Part shown: positions 1 through 13,200 of the stretch, piece after piece
Position numbering within the stretch: position 1 is the first letter of the stretch
Layout of the letters: each line of letters opens with the position of its first letter
Assembly (NCBI RefSeq): GCF_030272615.1
Contig: NC_081415.1
Span: 375,673,392 to 375,737,391, forward strand
Length of the DNA stretch: 64,000 bases
Reading direction: 5' to 3'
Origin: Cryptomeria japonica
Taxonomy: Eukaryota > Streptophyta > Pinopsida > Cupressales > Cupressaceae
The notes under the pieces: model-generated
Seen by the model: the letters and a program-made list of their open reading frames with translations, nothing else
The model's database searches: none
Told to the model about the DNA's origin: nothing
Program-made: the position numbers and the translations under genes

Positions 1-1680
1 ACACATTCTGTCATGATTTCATTTCATTCCTTGGGATGACATCGCTTTGAGCATTCTGTCAAACAATTTAGGCTCACTGTCTATGATTTCTACTTTTTGC
101 ATATATTAATTGGCTGCATTCATTTAAAAGTTTCTTGCGTCTTTTCAATAAATCTATCCTATGCATAGGCTGCAGTCATTGCATGCCGTGAAATAGCATT
201 CCTTTAAGAAATTTTGCCAAACCATTCACGCCTTGTCTCTGCAGGCGGAGGGGATGTTAGCTTAAGTTACCAAGTTGGCCAATTACATTTGCTTGAAGTT
301 TCTAAAACCTTACAAACAAAACTACTTCGAGTGTGTTGCAACCATTACTCTCCATGAAATGACATTTATTTTAAAGCATTTAATCAAGCCATTCGTGTTT
401 ACATTTCATGTGATGAACTGCATCAAATTCTTCATGCGTTGCCTTCTGTTTACCAACGGAATGACAAACACATTATTTGACAAAATTCTTTGATCTTTCA
501 TGCTTCGATGGTTCTTCATAGTTTCTTCCATACCTCCCACTTAGGCGCAAGCTTAGAGGATGCTGCGAAATGTTGTAGAACCTGGCTTTGGAGCCATCAT
601 TTACATTTGCTTGAAAGTTTCTAAAGCCTTATCAACGCTCCACTTTGTGTACATTGTGCATTTATGATGACATCTCTTTGAGGCATTCTGGTATGCTAGC
701 TCTGATTGCACATTTTGCATTCACATCGACTGGAGCAATTCCGACTATAATATCTAACAAAAACCCCTCTTCATTATGCTTCGATAAATGTTCATACCCT
801 ATTCCTAAGCTTCCACATTAGCAGGATATTGGTAGGCTGCGGCTATTTTAGTTCCAAAACAGACTTGTCGTACAGCGTGTTTGTGACAGGTTAGTCAATT
901 GCAACCGTTAACTGCAAAATCGACGGTGTAAAACACACGACTAACACACTCAATCCGTACTGTCTTTTTGGAGCTAGAATAGACGCGTCCATATTGGGAA
1001 AGGTTGTGGAATTTGATTTTACAATTACCAATTATATTTGCTTTGAATTTCTAATGCCATTTCCATAAATTGGTTTTGTACAAATCATGAAATCATTGAA
1101 ATCCATGAAATTTCATCTCTTCCGGGCATTGTACCTCATGTTTTAGTGCATTGCCCATGTTTCCACATCTTGCATTGTTTATGATCACAATTTGTCGAGG
1201 CATTATGTTAAACATATCATTGCTTTGTTCTTAACTCCACACTCTATATGTAGTCACTTGAAAGTTCCTACAACATTTTCAACAACCCAAACTTTTACAA
1301 AACTTACAATCATTGCATTCCATGAGATTACATCTCTTCAACGTGCTGCATTAGACAGGTCACGTGCCCTAAGAGGATGTTGGCACCTCACAATTGCATC
1401 ATCTTGAAAGTTTTTAATGCCATTTCAACAAATATACCTTATATATAATCTGCAATGATTGCAAGCAATGAGACCTGGTTTCTTTAATGAATTTTGCCAC
1501 ATAGACTATGTGCCTTGTTTATGCTTTCAAACTTGCATGTATGCATTAGAGTATTTTCCAACTATACTATCAAATGACAAAGATTCCCTCTCCATGATGC
1601 TTCAATGCATGTCCATATCTTTTTTGAAGCCTCCACAATGACATTGGTTAGAAGGATGCTAGCAAAGATTATGGATTTTG
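1..1680. repeat. Degenerate repeat block upstream of FGT1
   Basis: No gene is seen. Several phrases recur in diverged form: a catttgcttgaaagtttc-like phrase near 119, 286, 605, 1034, 1252 and 1403, followed by variants of catgaaatgacatct and later gcttc-atg-ttcatacc. Spacing is irregular (about 150-430 bp), so this looks like an old, decayed tandem array or the remains of one repeated element rather than a simple satellite. Short open frames inside it (for example 275-493, 1192-1407) have no recognisable domain. The family is not identified. Confidence 0.45.
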
Positions 1681-3480
1681 GTTTCACATATGTAAGGTAG
1701 TTATAAATAAATCCCCAAATCAAGGAGTTTAATAGGTTTTAGAAAAATGAGCAATGGAGTATAGGTGACTAACTTGTTAAGAGGTTAATCACTTTGAACT
1801 TTGCGCGCAAAATGGGATGAGGGATTAACCTTTTATTTGGTTAAGACGTTAAGCATTGTGAGCTTTTTCGTGCAAAATGGAATGAGTGATTAACCTTTAA
1901 CTTTTTGAATTTCTAAGCAACAATAGGGAGGAAATAGTATAATTTAAGGCGTTTTTAAATATTTCCCTCCTAGGTTATTAAATTGGAAAATAAATTAAAT
2001 AAATTAAAAATATTAAAATTATTTTGACAAATAATTTAATATTTTGCATTTGGAACCTAGTAGCTTGGTTTAGACTGAAGTGAAATTATGCTCTGAAATT
2101 TGAACTAGACACTAAAGGGGGGAGGTGACCATAACCCAATGAGATTTCTTCATGACAAGGTCATAAGTGCGAGATTTGAATATTTTTCGAATAGAAGTCG
2201 ATGAAAATTAAAGCATTAAAATCTCACAAAAGGTGAACTGGGTTTTCATGAAGAATTGTCCCATTAATTAAAATGGTACCAATTGCGTTCTCATAAGATG
2301 GTTTCTCTTATCAGTTTACAATTCTAAAGATTTAATTATTTTTTGCGTACCTTCACCAGTGCGAAAATAAGTTCAAAGCACACCAAACAAGCACTTCATA
2401 ATACAACTCCTAAGAATTGAACTACCTTTTGGACTTGAATGATGATTGGTGAAGATGAGACACATGCTTACCATCTTGTGACAGGGCTCAATAATGAAGA
2501 CTTTAGACCAAAACCATATAATTACACATCTTGAAAACTCTTGACATGTACACATTTTAGATAAGCCAAACATGGGATTGGATAAAAAAAATTAAAATTT
2601 GAGTGTTTACAATCGAAGCGACAACCTCTTAAAAAAAATTAAAATTTGAGTGTTTACAATCGAAGCGACAACCTCTTACAAATTTCAATCTGTTACCTTA
2701 AAGGAAAATATACTTTGCCTGATACTAATCTAGCCTACTCTAATAAGATAGATGCATAGACACAAGCATACATTGATTTAGATTAATTAAAGTGATAATT
2801 ATGTTAATGATAATACTAATATAATAAATCTTAAGTTAGGAAATCAAACTAGGGTAATTAGCTATAGAATTGATGTGGGTGAGTGAGTTTGATGTTGTCT
2901 TGAAGTTTGCTACTTTGGTATAGAAAATGAATAAATTTGGATGTGCTTTCTACCTCTAAATTTGCAAAAGGTGTGATTATTTCTAAACTAATTTTTTAAG
3001 TACATATTTGTCATGTGGTCTATAATTTGATTAGGACAGTTCCACACATTGTCTCTTTAGCTTGCCTTGAAGTCTATTTGTGGAATTTTAGGGACTAATA
3101 ATATTGAAAAAACTTTAAGGAGATTGTTTGTTGCTATTTTTTGATTTGGTTGAAAAATATCTAAGGGAGATTGTCAAATCACCATGGTCAAGTTTTCTTA
3201 GGTCAACCCTTAGAACATCAAACTTTACAACCTTGAAAAATATTGGCAAATAACATATACATGCAAATGTCTAAAGATGATTTTCACGTACGTTAGTTTC
3301 TTTTAATGATCCAAGTTGAAATTTTCCTATGATAAATGCTCTTTGAAGTACTAGAAAATCAAATGATTTTAGAATATGAATTAATGTCTAAATGAGTAGT
3401 TTTAATTACCACTTCATAGCAATAATGTAGATGTGCCAAATTGGATAATAATAAGATTTAAATGAATGAGAATTGACAAA
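1681..3480. other. Upstream intergenic region, no gene seen
   Basis: AT-rich DNA without a recognisable coding domain, RNA gene or LTR end. The short antisense frame at 2373-2573 shows no family motif. A perfect 47-bp tandem duplication lies inside (separate entry). It presumably includes distal 5' flank of the FGT1 gene that starts at 3896. Confidence 0.5.
2584..2677. repeat. Perfect 47-bp tandem duplication
   Basis: Two identical 47-bp units, 2584-2630 and 2631-2677, each starting with eight A and ending acaacctctt. No mismatch was found by eye, so the duplication is recent compared with the neighbouring sequence. It has no coding role that can be seen. Confidence 0.9.
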
Positions 3481-3895
3481 ATTTGAATTTGAATTTTTTA
3501 ATATATAAAAAAATATAACAATAGATAAAATAAAATAAATAAATATTAAAAATATATAAAATAAATTCGAAACACACAAATTACATCATTAAACCTCATA
3601 AGATAGATGTGCAAATTTCGCCCGTACCCAAACGAGTAGTTAATAACGGAGATGTAGTCTTGAATTAAATGCCACAAAAAGCCTACACTCGTACCGTCTT
3701 TTAATTTAATTTCCATTTCATGCTTTTGTTTGTCGACAACCTTTTTAATGTTTCCATTGCTTGCGTAATCTAATTTCCATTTGATGCTTTTGTTTGATCG
3801 AGCGAAAGGCAAGACTTGTCAGGAAATATTTTTTGTTTGCTTGTAATTACGGCTGAATTTTTTGTGTTAGAGAGGTAGGCGTAGTTGTAGTTTCT
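3481..3895 (+). promoter_or_regulatory. Proximal promoter and 5' leader of FGT1
   Basis: This stretch directly precedes the FGT1 start codon. It begins with a strongly AT-rich tract (about 3490-3560, with several tatataaaa-like words) and continues into mixed sequence. No TATA box lies at the usual short distance from the ATG, and the transcription start cannot be placed. A 26-bp direct repeat with one mismatch occurs at 3707-3732 and 3771-3796 (aatttccattt-atgctttt). Antisense frames at 3546-4190 are shadows of this region and of exon 1. Promoter assignment is by position only. Confidence 0.45.
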
Positions 3896-4294
3896 ATGGT
3901 GCAGCCAGGGGATTGCCTGGTGAGGTGTGCGCGTTGCAAGAGCACGCTGACGGTGGGGGGAGGAGTGGAGACGTTCCAGTGCCCCAATTGTCAGCTGCAG
4001 CAGATGCTTCCATTGGAAGGGCAGGTGCAACAAGGGCAGGTCCTCCTTTCGCTCCCTCTTCCACTCCCTCTGCCCCTCCCTCTCCCCTTGCCGCCTCCTC
4101 CTCCGCTACCTCTTCCTCTTCCTCAGGGGATCGATCCCTCCAAGCGTCAGCTTCGCTGTGCCAGTTGCAAGTCAGTTCTGAATGTACCACACACGCTCAG
4201 TAGATTCATGTGTCCTCAGTGCGGAACAGCTCTCGAAGTTCCCCCACTTGATGCATCATTCCCCTTGCCCTCTCATCCACAGGAAATAAACGAG
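3896..4294 (+). CDS. FGT1: FGT1 exon 1 (residues 1-133): two LSD1-type zinc fingers
   Basis: The start codon gives [11 protein letters not shown] and precedes the first zinc finger by ten residues. CxxC pairs at C11/C14 with C29/C32, and C88/C91 with C106/C109, match the LSD1-type plant zinc finger; the second is preceded by GIDPSK, a phrase conserved in plant homologues. Between them sits a Leu-Pro dipeptide repeat (about residues 50-77, DNA about 4043-4126) of CT-rich codons. The exon ends in phase 0 after EINE. The donor is gtcatt, weak compared with the others. If intron 1 is retained, the frame runs on to 4375 and gives a 159-residue protein with only the zinc fingers. Confidence 0.9.
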
Positions 4295-7200
4295 GTCATT
4301 CGAAATTTCTTTAATATTTTAATGACTTCCAAATTTAATTTTACGATGTGGATAGTAAAACTAAGCGGTGCGTGATCGACAATCGGACCATGATGGAAGG
4401 TTATAATTAAACACAAAATGTCCATCGAACTCATTTGCGCTCGAGTTTCTTTCTGTACATTATAAATACAGTACACTTTGGTAACACCACCTTGTTTTGG
4501 GCGTAGTAGCATAATACATTTTATCTACAACTTCTTGACTTTGTCTGTAGTAAGTTATGAATAAATATTCGAGGGGAATTCACCATTTCTTTTAGGGCTG
4601 TAAAGGCAACGCGCTAAGCTGAACTATTATACCATCTTCTGAGCTCTCTCTCTCTCTCTCTCTCTCGCACACACAAACACACCTTCGTTGACTGAATGGA
4701 GCGCTCCAACACAGCACGGGATAAGCCTGGATTTCGTTTTCATGCGCTTTAATACGGAGCTACGTTCCCAAGATTTAAAACCTAGGCCATGCTCGACATA
4801 CCCTTTTTACGCTGTTAATTCTCTAATAATTAGGGCTGGATGACTTTATAATGTATTTATAATGTAAAAAATAATGATGTCCTGGTGCATTCTAGGGACT
4901 GGATAGCCATTTCTGATGGTGAATGGTGCATAAAAATAGAAATAAATATTTGGAGGATTGTCGGAAAAAATCCAGCACGTTATATTTACTATCTAAAATA
5001 TCAACAGTTTTTAGTTTTTCTAAGTTATTTTAATAACTGCTTTCCCGCCTTCCCTAAAATTTAGGGAATTTATTTTGCTGCCCCTGTCCCGATAACTCGG
5101 AGTTAGACTGGTTTGTAGTTATTTTTTTATTGGGGTGGATTGATCACCGTTGCTTCTCTTTCTTATATAATTCTATACACTAAGAAATTCAGTTAGCACT
5201 CATAATAACCCACCACTTGTGTCGTCGGATTTCAAGATTATATAAGTGGATTATGTGTTCTTGCCTTCTGCATTGTATATGCTTATTTTGTTACCTAATT
5301 GCTAACCTTCTGATCATTTACATTGGAGGTGTTTTCATCGTAATAGGTGGCTGTAGATGTAGAGGCAGAAGAAGATGAAGGTGGGATTATTGGAGAAACT
5401 TTTACAGACTACGTAAGCACTTATTTATAAGCTTATTTGCTTATTCTTTTTGTATATTTGCGATTCTGATTTATTTGGAATACAGAAAACGAGCAACCTA
5501 AATTACATATGAATTCTGTTGATTGCTATACATTATTGACATTGCTCTGTTTACTATTTGTTTGTGATAATTTACAAAGATTATATTTCTTTCTCAGCGC
5601 CCTTCAAAACTGTCAATCGGACCACCTCATCCCGATCCAGTTGTAGAGACATCATCCCTATCTGCCGTACAACCTCCAGAGCCCATTTATGATTTAAAAA
5701 TTGCAGAGGAAGTGGAGAAATCAGGAGCATTATCTTGCCTACAATTAGAGACAGTCATCTATGCATGCCAGGTTAGAAATATTCAAACTTACATCTTGTG
5801 TAACCTTTGTTAAAATAGTTTGTGAATTTTTTGTTATTTTCTTTTGACTTCAAAAGCATGGCAGAGGCATCTTCAACACCTCGAAGATAGGTCAAGGGCA
5901 GGATTCTTTATCGGCGATGGAGCAGGTGTAGGAAAGGGGCGTACAGTTGCAGGATTGATATGGGAGAATTGGAAGCATGGAAGACGTAAATCATTGTGAG
6001 TGTGCTGGATGAACCGTTTCATAGTTAGTCTTGGAATGATTTTAATCACATTTATGATGTGACATCAAAATGATTTATTGTGTATTTAAATTTGACTAGA
6101 ATTTTGGAGCTACCTTTATATCAAATAATTAATTATCTTTCAATTTCAGATGGATCTCTGTTTCATCTGACTTGAAGTTTGATGCACAAAGGGATTTAGA
6201 AGATGTGGGTGCCACATGCATTGAAGGTATAAAAGCAATTCTCTAGATTTGTATTTTTTCTTTTAGAAGCTTTATTTTTTATCTTGTTGTTAAGAAAAAC
6301 AAAAATGTTAGTGGGCTTTCTAGACAGAACTGTAACAGGCTAGGGAACATGAAACCAACCAGCTGGATTACCATGCTAAAAGGGAAGTAATCACATCTAG
6401 GCCAAAATTAGTTGAAAAAACAATCAACAAAATAGGCACGATTATCAGTGTCCATATAAATAAACGAGGGATAAGCAAACCCTATATCATGATTGTGACC
6501 TGGAATGCAATAACATCGTCACTGGATTCCTGCATTAATTTCTGTAAGTTCAATTATTTCCAACCATTTTATGTTAGAAGCTCTAAGGCTAGACTCTTGC
6601 CATTTTGTGTACAATATGGCTTGATCAGATCATACCAGAACTAAGCATAATTTTGAATGAATGGCTTTTTATTGGTTGAAGTTTATTAGAGCTCTCAAGG
6701 GAGTCTGTAGGTTTGGGCTTTTTGCTCTTGGAATGTCTACACCTTTTCTTGTTTTGGACTTTCAGAAACCCATCATTTCTGTGCTGTTCCTTTCTACTTT
6801 GAGTTTCTTGGTTGAGAGGGCTCGCGAAGACAAGATAGGCATTTGAAAAGCAAGTGTTCATAATCTAACCCACAGGTGTGGATCCAGTTCATAACTTCCA
6901 TGTTGATGACATGAGGTACACCTCCTTTGAGATACACTTAAAGACAATTAAGGGCACACATACATATAGATACTTGAGCTTGTTTTGATAAATTGCAGCC
7001 TTTGTTACATTGAGTTTCTTAGCTAGTGTGATGAGCCCAATAAAATAGGTCCAGTTGGCCCATTCAGTGGTGTTTGTTAACACCCTTCTATTTCTGTTTT
7101 TTCACTTTAGTCTTAATAAGTGAAATTTTAATAAATAGCATTATTATAAATTTGACATTGTCGTTTTCTTTGGCCAACTTTAGTAGTTAAGTTCAATATT

Positions 7201-10200
7201 TTTATTAGTTTGTTTTCAAGCCGACTTGAGGTCGGCTATCCAATAAAACGGCACAGCCAGTTACTTATAGGATGCCGCTTGATTGTTGGAGTACACTTGG
7301 ATAATTGGTTTAGCCTCTGTGCACGATTGGTTGTTGGATGATCATCTTATACCTAGAACAAGGTAAGACAACACCCTTGCACTTGTTCATCAGTCTTCCA
7401 AGCCTTCGCATATTCAAGTTCGCCAATTTTGAAGTTGTTACCGTCAATCATTGCCAGGTGATGGTTGCAGGAATAGGAGGGGCAACAGTTGATAAAGGAT
7501 TGTTAGTCGGGGGCCTAGCACATACACAAGGAGATTGACTGAGAAGTTAACTGTGGTAGGAACTCCTGGCATCACTTCCAGGTGCCATTATTGGTGTCTA
7601 ACAAACCATTCATTCCTAGCAAAAAGACATATCAAAGAATCAAGGAGGCAATAAGCATATCGTTGGGTAGCGAGTAGCATCACAAGTAATGCCTATGAAT
7701 CAATCTTCATTTGATGCCATCTACCGATGAAAGAATCAATCCATGTGGGCACTTGAAGGAGCGGTCAACGATATAGGCATTGAGTATTTGCCTTGTCTTT
7801 GACAGGCAATCAATAGGAGCCTGCACAATAATCATCAAAGACTTAGGAGGCTGGATTCTTGTAGGCCAAGGAGAGTGGAATAGGGTTCACAATATCAGGG
7901 GATCTGAGTATTGTTGAGGATGGTGGAGATCGACCCATGGAATTCAGATCGGTAAATAAATCTATCCAGAATGAAATAAAACAATACCTGTATGTTTAAT
8001 GTGTTTGAATTAATGGCATGAAAATAGAGATTTAGATATTGGATGTATTAATGAACTATGTCTGATGGAGTCGTTTCTTTTGAGCTATAATTGTGTATTG
8101 AACTCTGCACGTTCATAAGAAAATACAATTGAAATTTATTTGTGTTCAGTGTTGTTGCATTGTCGATCAATTGTTTTGTTCTTGTTTATATTCATTTTAC
8201 AACTCAGAATATTTCAGTGGTATCTGAGCATCAATCTTGCCAGCCTGTGGGGTTGGTGAATGAGTGACAGAGAACAGAGTTATCCGCAGAGAGAGAAGAG
8301 GAAGGGTTCCAATATGGGAGACCCAAACGATGAGGCGAAGGCTTACTTCAAAAGCTCCGAAATACTTCATGCAGTGTGTCTGAGACCTTGAAGGAGTAGC
8401 CTAGTTGCTGAGGGATCTCAAGCAACAACTGACTAGTGACAAACCTGCCAGTGATAAGGGAGAAGGCAGCAGTTCTGCTGGAGAAAAGGCAGCTGCAAAT
8501 GGTGATAGAGTCTCAGTCAGCACCAAATCCTCTAGAGCAAAGTTTTTGACAAATGAGGAGGTTAATGAGGAGCAACCGGATCAAGTCAGTGGAATGGATT
8601 GCCTTCATGCAGGATATCACCCTTTGAGTGAAGCAGTCAAGAATGATATGATCTTTGCAGAGTATTATAGTTTGAAATTTGAAGGTGGACATAGGAGGAA
8701 AGGGTATGAAGAAAGGAAGGACATCCAACACAGAATAGGAAAGATCACAATTCCTAACTTTGATGGGACCAGTGATACATCAGCAAAGGTCATGGTTGCA
8801 GAAGTTGGATACTTATTTCTCCCTAAATCCCATGCTCAAGGAGGAAGCTCTCAAATTCGCTACTTTGCATTTGGAATGAGTGGCCCATAAATGGTGGCAT
8901 CACGGGATTGTGACTCAAGGGCATGATACGATGACCTCCATAGAAGAATTTAGTTGAAGGCTAATTGAAAGGTTTTGATAGAACAGATCTCAAAGTGCAT
9001 TTCAGAAATCTAGCCCAATTAAAGCAAGAAGGCAAGGTGGAAGATTATGTATCAGAATTTCAAAAGCTTGCTGTAATGGTGCCCGGCGTGACACATAGAA
9101 GGCTTATAGTACTCTTTGCAAAAGGTTTAGCTGAACCTCTTAGAGGGTTACTCAAAGCCTTAAACCCTACAACCTTCCAAGAAGCCACCACAATAGCTCT
9201 CAACCTAGAAGATTCGGTGGCAAGGGACAGCTTCAACATGTAAGAGGACAGCCTTACCTTTGCAAACCAAAAAGCCTTTCCAAAGGAGTTCATTTCCACC
9301 TAAGATACCCATATCAAAGTCCAAGCAAATGGATATCAGTAGGAATGAATTGAGGAGAAGGAAGTTGTGTTTAACATGTAAAGAACCATGGCAACCTGGG
9401 CATCGATGTTTAGGAAAGGGGCTGGTGCATTATATTGGGTGATCTCCAATGATGATACGGGGAGTGAAGGGGCTGATTCTGAAAATGAAACAGAAAAAGT
9501 CAAGGCACTTGAGGGAGGCACACTTGCTTCGCTTATGGGAGAACCACGTTATAGTGCATTCCGAATTAAGGGGGTTTTGAAAGGGCAGCGAGTAATCGTC
9601 CATAATGACAGTGGAGCCACCTATAATCATGTCAATGAAGAAGTAATGAAAAGACTGGGACTGAACACGGTTCCAACAGAAGGGTTTGAAGTAAAGGTAG
9701 CTAGTGGAACTACTTTTTCTTGCACTCAGAAGGTTCCCCAAATGGAGTTGGCCTTATGGGAAATACAAATTGAAGGATTACTTTTATGCAATTGACATGG
9801 ACATGGAAGTAGTCTTGGGATGCCAATGGTTGTATACAATTGACAAATAGAGACCAGCCACCGAAAGATGGAGGTCTCTTTCCAACACAATGGGAAAGGG
9901 GTGGTACTGCATGGGTTGACCAGCAAAGGAACTATGGAGATATCAGCTAAGAGGATGGAAAGGGTTTTCATGGAAAAAATGAGTAGCATGGGCAGCAAAA
10001 TGCCTTATCACTAATACAAGTGCTGCTAAGAAGGGAGGTGCTACCAGTGTGTAGAGTCAGTCTATCCTAGACAAGTATAACAAAGTATTTAAAGACATAC
10101 CTCAAGGTCTACCCCCTAATAGAGGTTTCCAGCACATTATTGAACTTGAAGAGGGACAAAAATCAGTAATGATCACTCCATGTCGACATTTAAAGGTATA

Positions 10201-13200
10201 TAAGGAAGAGACTGAAATAACAATCAAAGAACCGTTGGATATGGGACTTATAAGGCCAAGCTTCAGCCCATTTGCATCTTCTGTAGTGCTGGTCAAGAAG
10301 AAAGATGGAACTATGAGGATGTGTATCGACTACCGAGCTCTCAATAAGAGAACCATTAATAACTGTTACCCTATTCCACAAATTGATGAATTGATTGATG
10401 ATTTACACGGAGCTAAGTATTTTTCCATGATTGATTTACGTTCTGGATACCATCAAATCAAGGTCAGGGATGAGGATGTACACAAGACAACATTTGATGT
10501 CATTATGGGCACTACAAACTCTTGGTGATGCCCTTTGGGTTAACAAATACTTCAACAACTTTCCAATTATGTATGAATCTGGTATTTATTCTTCAATTGA
10601 GGAAGTTTGTTTTGGTCTTCTTCTATGACATCTTAGTTTATAGCAAAACTTGGGATGAACATTTAAAACATTTGGATGAAGTGTTGAGTATTTTAGAACA
10701 GCAGTCATTTTATGCCAAAGCCATCTAAGTGTGAATTTGGGTCGCAAGAAATATTATATTTGGGATTCAAAATTAGTGAAAATGGAGTGAGTGTCGATGA
10801 AGAGAAAATCAAGGCCATCCAAGAGTGGCCTAGACCAAGTAACCTAACGCAGTTGAGAGGATTTGTTGGGCTATGCAGCTACTATAGGAGGTTTGTAAGT
10901 GGCTTTTCACAGCTTGCTGCACCCTTGACAAATCTAACCCTTGACAAATCTAACTAAGAAAGGAGCATTTGTATGGACTTCATCGGCTCAACAAGCCTTT
11001 GATAAGCTCAAAGGGGTAACGAGTTCGTGTCGTGTCTTGGCAATTTCAGATTTCTCACTTCCTTTTTTTTTGGAAGCTTAAGAAGGCTGAGCATAAGTTT
11101 TCCATCTATGACAAAGAGGTGCTGGCCATAATGTGTGCTCTAACTAAGTTTAGACAATATTTGGTTTGTAATAAGTTCTTGGTTAAGATTGATCATAATA
11201 GTTTGAAGTACTTTCTTAACCAAAGAGATTTAAATGATAGACAACAAAAATGGGTGAGCAAAATTCAAGCCTATGACTTTGACATTGAGTATATAAAGGC
11301 GAATAACAATGTAATGGCTGATGCATTATCTAGGAAACATCATTTGCATGCTGTCTTTGATATAACTATTGTTTTGTCACAAACTCATTTGCTAATGATA
11401 TTTTGGAAGGTAAGGTGCAAGATGATAGATTTAAAACAGCAAATGAGCTGATTCTTTACAAAGGAAGAGTTTACATCACACCCGAATCTAAAATGAAGGA
11501 AAAGATTCTAAAGGCTTGCCATGATACCCTGCTGGTTGGTCATCCAGGTTTCTACAAAACATATATATAAGTGAGGGAACATTTTTCTTGGAAAGGATTG
11601 AAGAAAGATCTGATGCAGCATGTAAGGGAATGCAAGGAGTGTTGATTGAAATAAAGCAGAGCATTTGTTTCCAGCAGGGTTATTGTAGCTTTGCTCATTC
11701 CTAGCCAAAAGTGGGAGAGCATATCGATGGACTTCATTACTGGCGTGCCAAAGGTCCAAGGTAAAGATTGTTTGTATGTTGTGGTTGACAAACTCACAAA
11801 GCACGCACATTTTCATGCCATTTCATCAGATTTTAAAGCACACCAAGTGACTGATTTGTTTTTTAAGGAGATTTTCAGACTTCATGGATTGCCAAAAACA
11901 ATCGTGAGTGATAAGGACATCAGATTTCTTAGTTTGTTTTGGTTGGAGTTGTTTCATTTAACTGGGACAGAATTAACTCCTAGTACCGGCTATCATCCGC
12001 AAATAGATGGACAAACAGGGATAGTGAACAAGTGGATATAGGGCTATTTACTATGTAATAGGGCAGCAAACAACATGGGTTAAATGGCTGCATTTGGGGG
12101 AGTGTTGATTGGGATGTCACCTTTCAAAGCACTTTACAGCTATGATGCTACATTTTTTGTGGACCTGATTTTGATTTTTACTAATAGTAGAGTCCCTAGT
12201 TCTAAGGATGTGGAGCGGCAGAGTAAGCATATTTAGGAAGCCCTCAACAAGAACTTGTGTCAAGCCCAAAATCAACAGAAGATGTATGCTGATAGGCATC
12301 GTACTAAAAGGACATTTGAGGAAGGGAATATGGTATTTTTAAGGTTGCAGCCTTATAGGCAATCATCCATTAGAGGAAGCAGGGCTGAAAAATTGAAATT
12401 ACGCTTCTATGGTCCTCATTGGATAATTATGAAAGTGGGACATGTTGCTTATGAGCTGGAGTTACCACCTAGCAGCAGAATACACAATACCTTCCATGTC
12501 TCATGCTTGAAGAAAGCCCTCGATCAGCAGATTACATCTTGAATGGAGCTACCTCTGCTTGACTATGAAGGGAAATTGAGTCTTGAACTAGAATTTGTAT
12601 TGGTAAGGAAGAAGAAACTATGAAACAAAATTGTTCCAGAATATCTGATAAAATGGAAGGGGCTACCATCTGAGGATGCAACTTGGGAAGGAATAGAAAT
12701 TTTGATCATCCAAACTTGCAATTGCTTGAGGTCAAGCAATTAGAGGATGGGAGAACTGTAATGAGCCAAATAAAAAAATAGGGCTAGTTGGCCCATTCAG
12801 CGGTGTTGGTTAACACCCCTCTATTTCTGTTTTTTTTACTCTAGTCTTAATAAGTGAAAATTTAATAAATAGCATTATTATAAATTTCACATTGTCAATT
12901 TCTTTGGCTGACTTTAGTAGTTAAGTTTAATATTTTTATTAGTTTGTTTTCAAGCCGACTTGAGGTCGGCTATCCAATAAACCGACACAACCAGCTACTT
13001 ATAGAATGCTACTCGATTGTTGGAGTACACTTTGATAATTGTTTTAGCCTTTGTGCACGATTGGTTGTGGGACAATCATCTCATGGCCAAAACAAGGTAA
13101 GACGACACCCTTACACTTGTTCACCAATCTTCCAAGCCTTCACATATACAAGTTCGCCAATTCTGAAGTTGTTACTCTCAATCATTGCCAGGTGATGGTC

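Noticed and set aside
3894-4190. Minus- and +1-frame open frames overlapping exon 1
   Set aside because: They mirror the GC-rich, CT-repetitive zinc-finger exon; the frame from 3896 has the conserved cysteines.
7338-7538. 66-codon frame repeated as a 73-codon frame at 13051-13272
   Set aside because: Both are the same stretch of the two gypsy LTRs. Similarity reflects LTR duplication, not a conserved protein.
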